This document shows positions 58,801 to 64,000 of a stretch of 64,000 nucleotides of DNA, in pieces; positions within the stretch are counted from its first letter, which is position 1; every line of letters begins with the position of its first letter. The stretch covers positions 57,802,023 through 57,866,022 of the forward strand of contig QCXZ01000003.1 in assembly GCA_025024175.1 (NCBI GenBank). The letters run 5' to 3'. This DNA comes from Rhyzopertha dominica (Eukaryota > Arthropoda > Insecta > Coleoptera > Bostrichidae). A program made the translations under genes and the position numbers. Under the pieces are notes generated by a model, which did no database searches, was not told the origin of the DNA, and worked only from the letters and a program-made list of their open reading frames with translations.

Positions 58801-61800
58801 AGGAAATTAAAAAATATATACAAACTTTGATAACATGTACTAGTTTCACGAATTTGCATTGTTTAAATAATTATTTTGACTACGTTAAAAAATGGAAACA
58901 CTGAATATTTAAAGAAATAAGTTAACAAATACTGTGGGTGAAGATAACACACCAAATATTAAGGATATTGGACCAGTTCCTATTCTCCATTCTAAATTGA
59001 TGTGAGCTATGGTCAACGAAGTAAAAAGATACAAATGTAATTACAGTTAATTAAAATTAATTAAATAAGGTAAAATTAGGGCAGATCAAGCATTACTATG
59101 GTCATTGTGCCTAATTATCATTTAAATTTGATAGGGTTGAAGTAAATATTTACAGAAACAAGAAAAAACATTTAATAAACCCATACATCCCAACAGATGA
59201 AGCAAAATCTTTGACTTCTGTACTTTTTATGTCTCAAACCTGGATCATCTTTGTCGAGATGTTTAGTTTAATCCATAAAATTTCCAACTATTTTTGTTAC
59301 TGATAGCACAAAATTATAAGAATATAACTTCCACACTTACCCTTCCACAAACAGGACAACGCCCAGCATCCTTGCTCTTGTTCGCGGCCTCCTGCATACT
59401 CGAAGTCACCAGACCGTGGGAGCCCAATAGATGCCTCTCGAGGCCCTGGTCCGTGAAGAACCTAAACTGACATTTCTGACAGTTCAACGGCGGCCTGTTG
59501 TAAATCATCTTAGGGTGGATCTTCACTTTGTGTATCCACTGCATGTGGTTGCGCAACTGTTCCAAGTCTTTGATGTAGCCATCGCATATCTCGCAAATGA
59601 CGAAGGACGTCTTTGAGTTGGAATCGCCCGGTTTCGAGGTGGCAACTGCGGCGGCGGTGGTCGATGCTCGAGGTAGGGGCGTTATCGAAATGCTCGGCTG
59701 GTGTACGGGTTTTGATTTGTTCGAGTTTTGCTGCTGCAAAAGAAAGTGTGCTTTAATATCTGGTATAGAGCAACTGTTTGAATGAGTGTTATCGCAATGT
59801 TTGCGAGGCATGATAACAAAAACTGGGATGTTTTTGATTACTATAATGAGTAGACACAGCTAACACCCATCATGCGAACAAAACGTTAGTTATAACTTCT
59901 CAAGGGATAAATTTAGAGTTCCTATAAATACTCACTTCAAGTTATGAAAATTAGAATTGTGTCAAACAGCTGTCTTTCACTGATAAAACAAAAAACAAAT
60001 AAACACATGCATTCCTAATTTATTGTTTTCATTCAACATGATTGCAAATAAGCTAATTCAATATCCATCTACCTGTTGCTTTTATATTTAAGCTGCTATT
60101 CAATTTGATGTAATCAGTAATGAAAGAAGGAATATATGAATATAAACCTTTATTTTTATATTCTAATTCTTTCTAACAATGCAACATCACTGTTAACGTT
60201 AAAATAAAAGCAGTAACACGTTAATGTCACAAAGCAGTTAATGATATTGTTGCTAAAATAAACATTCACCATAATTATGTCCCTTTTAACCCTCAAACTG
60301 TAAGGAAACCAATAAACAGNCTTCACCTAANCGAAGTTTAATAATTTTTTGTGCCAGATCANGATTTGAGAATTCAGTACCTTTATTTTACANCTCGTAA
60401 TAGTTATTGAACCTTTAATATTATGTTTTGGTTATTTTTATTTGAGATATGGTTCTTTAAATAACTAGGCTTAACATGAACGTTTTGTCACAGATTTGGG
60501 CCTTTTTCAACGTTTATTTATAATAATCTTGAACGTTTCTAAAACATTTTAAAATATACACGTATATAATTATTTGTAAAAAAATATTGATGTAAATATT
60601 TTTTATGAAAAGTTTGTTAATTTACATTTGAAGTATATTTGACAGAAGATATGTAATTGTCAGTGTGAGGATGGATTGGTATATTTTAGATGTTTTTTAT
60701 ATCTGTAGTTTATAATAAAAAAATTCTCTTTGTATATGTATCATTTTCAAAATGCCAGGTTTGTATGTTTGGTCCTGTAGATATAATAGTTGTGTTTTAG
60801 TTTATGAAAGTGTGGGAAAGTTCTTTTTGTGGTTGTTTAAGACTGTAATTATTGTATTATTTGAACATTTGTGACCTTTAATTCTATTCCTTCTTGTGGG
60901 TGTTGGGAGGTTTGACAACATAATATCCACTGCTCATTCTACTTAAAACCAAATTAAAAAGATTTACATACCACTAAAATCAAAAATTCCCATTAATAAT
61001 AAAAACTCATGTAGTTTATACAATTCCCTGTAATGAATCTTATGTAGGTCAAATCTCACAATACCTACACAAACATTCAAATAATACAATTACAGACTTA
61101 AACAACTACAAAAAAACTTTCCTATGATTTTAAAATACCTAAACAGAAATATTATATATACAGAACTAAACATATACAAATATAATATTTTTGAAATGAT
61201 ACACAAACAAAAAGAAAAAAAATGCATTAGCAACAATACAGAAATAAAAAACTTATCTAAAATATACCAATCCATCCTAACATGAATTGTAATATTGACA
61301 ATCACATACCTTCTGTCAAATATACTTCAAATTTAAATTAACGAACTTTTCATTAAAAATATTTACACTTGCTCATTTTTACTTCCACATCCAACAGATG
61401 GGAAGTATTGTATAGCGAAAAAAATTTTCAAAAATTTTTATTTGCTCATTCGCTTTAAAATGGTCGAAAACGCAAAAGAACAAAATTTGAGCAAAAACAA
61501 ATTTCTTGTCTGTGTGTCTCTGGTTTTGTTTGTATACGCGGTAACTTTCGAAAGACTTAATATATGAACTTGAAATTTGGCAAACGTATATAGATAGCAA
61601 CTACCCAAAGCGACCTATTGTTTGTGGGGTAAGTACGGTATCGGGAAGGGGGCAAAACTGGAGGGTAACTACCCTTTTTGCAAATTTTTATTTTTTTCGT
61701 TTTAGTATGTGATTAGTAGTATAACTGCGAGTAGTATTCATTCTTATAAATTTTCGGTGCAGCAAACTGTTTAGAAGATATTAGCAAAAAAGCGTCACTT

Positions 61801-62776
61801 AAAGAAAACGGTTTTTCCTAAATATCTCTGAATATACTTAATATATTCAAAAAATGAAAATGCCTTCAGCTAGGAAATAAAATTTCTCACAAAAAATTTC
61901 TTAGAAAATTTATTCAAAATTTTGACATTTTCGAAATATTTCCAAAAAACCTATTTTGGTCCCTGCTCGTACGATTTTTTTAAAATTTTGGTATTATATA
62001 TAAAATCAAATTTCTGATCAGAAAGCACTCTTGTAATTTTTTTGTTAAGTTAATAATTTTCGAGTTATTTGGAAAAAAACGATTTTAAAATTTATATATT
62101 TTTGCTAATATCACGAGGACTTTGTCTTAGAAAAATGTCTAGAGAGACAAAACGCTCAAAATCTGATTACTAATCGTATAGCATAAGAAATAAAAACGTA
62201 AATGTCTTTTTGACAATTGGATGTGGAAGTATTGATTCAATTTGCAGCAGTTTTTTATAATTATTGAATAATATAATCCCCATACAATCAATCGGATGGA
62301 ATCCTTTTGAGGTTTTTAAATCTATATTTTTTTACATGTGTATTTTAATGCTTTAGAAACCTTCAAGATTGTTATAAATAAACATTGAAAAAAAGGCCCA
62401 AACCAGGGCTGGAATGTTCACATGTGTTAAAGCAGCCTAGTTATTTAAAGAACCATATCCCAATCAAAACCAAAATAAATTTTTTCTTTATATCTTTAGT
62501 TGAAGTACAATAATAAAACAGCCTGTACAGTTCATTTTGGTGGCTGTAAAAAAATGTTCAGCCAAAGTTAATAAGTTACAATGTGAGACTTAAAGGAGAC
62601 ATGACGGTTCAAAGCGCAAAAAGCGAAAAACCAACAAAAATGGAGGGTTTGAAGCAGGCTGCTCGTTTCAGGCGTACCTGAATGGTGACTGTGCTGGCGG
62701 CGGAGGACATGTTGGGGACAAATGCCATGGGGCCTACTGGGCCTATCCGTCCTCCCAACTCCTGTCCACCAACCAC
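55524..62776 (-). CDS. MEP-1: MEP-1 zinc-finger repressor, last three exons (288 aa, 5' incomplete)
   Basis: Exons in order are 62678-62776, 59341-59733 and 55524-55898. All joins are phase 0, with donors CAG|GTACGC and AGG|GTAAGT and acceptors ATTAG, TTTTGCAG and TTTTCCAG. The protein carries four C2H2-type fingers: CEICDGYIKDLEQLRNHMQW then IH; CQKCQFRFFTDQGLERHLLG then SH; CPVCGR split by the intron from VYQWKLLNHVARDH; and CTVCTATFGMYKQFENHVYS then AH. The linker KIHPKMIYNRPPLNC and the pattern of fingers are characteristic of insect MEP-1 (MOG-interacting and ectopic P-granules protein 1). In flies MEP-1 partners the nucleosome remodeller Mi-2 in a SUMO-responsive transcriptional repressor complex. 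The C-terminus after the last finger is disordered and ends ISITAKRK. Upstream exons were not identified before the window edge. Confidence 0.85.
56199..56232 (-). ncRNA. Hammerhead-like motif in MEP-1 intron
   Basis: Minus strand: CTTGAAAAA, GGTG, 9-base loop, CACC, GAAACGT. A four-pair stem between a purine-rich box and GAAAC. It is the weakest match to a hammerhead core. Confidence 0.25.
56358..56386 (-). ncRNA. Hammerhead-like motif in MEP-1 intron
   Basis: Minus strand: CTGAAGAA, GGAACC, loop AAAC, GGTTCC, GAAAG. A perfect six-pair stem. The best-formed of the four copies in the window; no Penelope coding sequence is adjacent, so it may belong to a solo terminal repeat. Confidence 0.4.
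57121..57905. repeat. 785-bp TIR element carrying a CRE site in each end
   Basis: The left end ACCGTCAAAACGC and right end GCGTTTTGGCGGT are inverted. The match resumes inward as TCGTGACGTCARGTGTC.TGTAAA. The palindromic octamer TGACGTCA, the CREB/ATF binding consensus, falls in both ends (57149-57156 and 57860-57867). The element lies in a MEP-1 intron. It contains an ATG-plus-donor on each strand facing inward (see findings), but no conserved coding domain. Confidence 0.55.
59341..59733 (-). CDS. MEP-1: MEP-1 internal exon with two and a half zinc fingers
   Basis: 131 codons opening QQNSNKSKP after TTTTGCAG and ending CPVCGR at AGG|GTAAGT. It encodes a Thr/Ala-rich linker, two C2H2 fingers and the CxxC half of the third finger. 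Confidence 0.85.
60410..62490. mobile_element. Inverted dimer of a Penelope-like element, one arm split by a repeat
   Basis: The left arm (about 60410-60930) is an inverted copy of the right arm, which lies in two pieces (about 61020-61375 and about 62300-62490). Shared blocks include GATATGGTTCTTTAAATAACTAGGCT, ATTTATAA.AATCTTGAA and GGATGGATTGGTATATTTTAGAT. The centre is near 60980. The right arm encodes, on the plus strand from 61008, a GIY-YIG start: HVVYTIPCNESYVGQISQYL, followed by HKHS. This is the Penelope endonuclease core; the left arm carries its decayed mirror. The right arm is interrupted by the 61381-62256 repeat. This sits in a MEP-1 intron. Confidence 0.65.
61381..62256 (+). 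repeat. About 0.88-kb dispersed repeat, copy 2
   Basis: Same sequence and orientation as 28165-29052, with small indels. It was inserted into the right arm of the Penelope dimer, so it is younger than the dimer. Similarity ends just after the TTTTTT run beyond the inverted TTGGATGTGGAAGT motif. Confidence 0.75.
62678..62776 (-). CDS. MEP-1: Probable MEP-1 upstream exon
   Basis: 33 codons opening VVGGQELGGRIGPVGP and ending SSAASTVTIQ at CAG|GTACGC, in phase with the next exon. Coding-like composition; the assignment rests on phase, composition and orientation rather than on a recognised motif. Confidence 0.6.
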
Positions 62777-64000
62777 CTAATGTACACATTCCAGTTACAA
62801 GTTTATATTTAGTCTACTACACACTCAGCAAACAGCATAACCGTACCAAGCCTCGAAAGAAATCACGTACTTTTCTGTTGCTACACATTAAAGTACCCCG
62901 AGTTTGTTTAACGCCGATAAAAATCAGGAATGCCAAAAGCCACTTGTAAGACTTTAAAAAGGACTTAGAAAAAATATAATATATAATATTATACTTGTAG
63001 GTTATAGACGAATTGCTGGTATAATAAAATACTGATACTTTTATGTAATAAAAGAATAAGTTTATTCTAGAAGTGAAATAACTTTATGTCAATCAAGAAA
63101 GGGTAAAATTTTACTTAAAAGCTGGAAAGTTCAATTTTAGACTGTTATGCAACTTCTTGTTTGCATAGTGATTCATCAGTTCTAACACTAAGTGATAGTT
63201 TTTCTGTCATGCCAGTAACCCAGACAATGCAAGCAAAAAAAGTTCGTCCTTTTTTTAAGCATAACAAAATGAATCCTGAATTAATATTATTCGATAGCAA
63301 GTAAACTTAATAAAACACACTGTGTTGACATTAATAATCAATTCACACAGTTCACTGAAATAAAACAGGTTCAAATTTTCTAAAACTTCACTTTGTATAA
63401 CAACATAATCAGAAATCCCACTGAAAGTTATTCCAAAAATAATATTTTGTACATGGACAAAGGGGTTCAATTTTAGGAACACCATGAGCAGAACAAATAT
63501 CGGATAGGTCACAGATAATTTTCAATTTAAACTACCAGTTATTTCAATTGTTTTAAGGCAAATGTCATTTGTATTATGAGAGAAAGTTAGTTTTATATTT
63601 GACATTATCAAAATGGGGTCACTTTTGCTTGAACAAAATTGAGAAATGTTGAAAACAGGGATGAGAAAGAAATTTGCGGGAAAAAAATTGGTAAAAAAGA
63701 GTGAATCAATTTGTGACGGGAGCTTGAAAAAATAAATCGTTTATCACCATCAACCCGTCATTGTTCTCAAGAACTGAATATTTTTACTCTTCTTTGAAGA
63801 GAATTCTGCATAAGAACCTCAGTTTGAAACCGTTCAAAGTTCAATTAGTGTAAGAACTGAAATCACATTCGTTTTCAGTTTGCTCAATGGCGAATCTAAG
63901 GCCTTCACACTTCATCATGGAGATGCCAACGCACCCTCAATGAGCGACTGGTGCGGATTTTGGTAAGGGAAGATCAATGGGCCATTTTTCTTTGAAAACG
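62777..64000. other. Right edge, presumed MEP-1 intron
   Basis: No further exon with a clear in-phase acceptor and donor was identified. The N-terminal part of MEP-1 is expected beyond the edge. Confidence 0.4.

Noticed and set aside
1..64000. tRNA, rRNA, CRISPR arrays, bacterial-type operons
   Set aside because: No tRNA box pair, rRNA segment or spaced direct repeats were recognised; the gene structure is eukaryotic.

Overview
The window reads as an AT-rich, repeat-laden insect nuclear locus. Genes are split by introns, many only 56-76 bp, with GT/AG borders. The only clearly named gene is an orthologue of the metazoan zinc-finger repressor MEP-1. The repeat families (jockey-like and RNase H-bearing LINEs, Penelope-like elements, Tc1/mariner remnants, MITEs) are typical of insects; a beetle is possible but is not shown by the sequence. 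All gene models were made by eye from splice signals, reading frame and phase.

Four host loci, plus one terminal exon, stand out. (1) 11992-12621 (+) is the last exon of a gene for a disordered Pro/Lys-rich protein. (2) 16557-27157 (-) is a 7-exon gene for a 348-residue four-pass membrane protein with a 152-residue Pro/Arg/Ser-rich tail; all six introns agree in phase. (3) 36676-46752 (+) is a complete 3-exon gene for a 184-residue, probably secreted, heavily N-glycosylated protein; its second intron is 9.4 kb and almost solid transposon. (4) 50555-53720 (-) is a tentative two-exon 3' end of a small CxxC...CxxC protein. (5) 55524-62776 (-) holds the last three exons of MEP-1; the 5' part lies beyond the right edge or was not found.

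Between and inside these genes the DNA is mostly transposon debris. Left part (1-16 kb): Tc1/mariner remnants at 0.9-1.8, 5.8-6.0 and 14.1-14.6 kb, two 5'-truncated LINEs with ATT-type tails (6.4-7.7 and 10.6-11.8 kb), an 897-bp foldback element with a 6-bp target duplication (9211-10107), and a 304-bp MITE with an 8-bp target duplication (12778-13081). The introns of the four-pass protein gene (16-27 kb) carry a nest of inverted repeats, a LINE endonuclease fragment and a TIR element. The 28-48 kb stretch is a LINE and Penelope graveyard, with several elements butted end to end (37.4-41.0 kb) and a palindromic Tc1 (45.0-46.15 kb). The MEP-1 introns and flank hold another TIR element and a roughly 2-kb inverted Penelope dimer, one arm of which has been split by a repeat that also occurs at 28.2-29.1 kb.

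The main points for a second look are the hairpin-forming repeats (potential dsRNA sources), a recurring short motif resembling a hammerhead ribozyme core near or apart from the Penelope remnants, and three unnamed host proteins with internally consistent exon models. No tRNA, rRNA or CRISPR array was recognised. No single new multi-gene system is evident.
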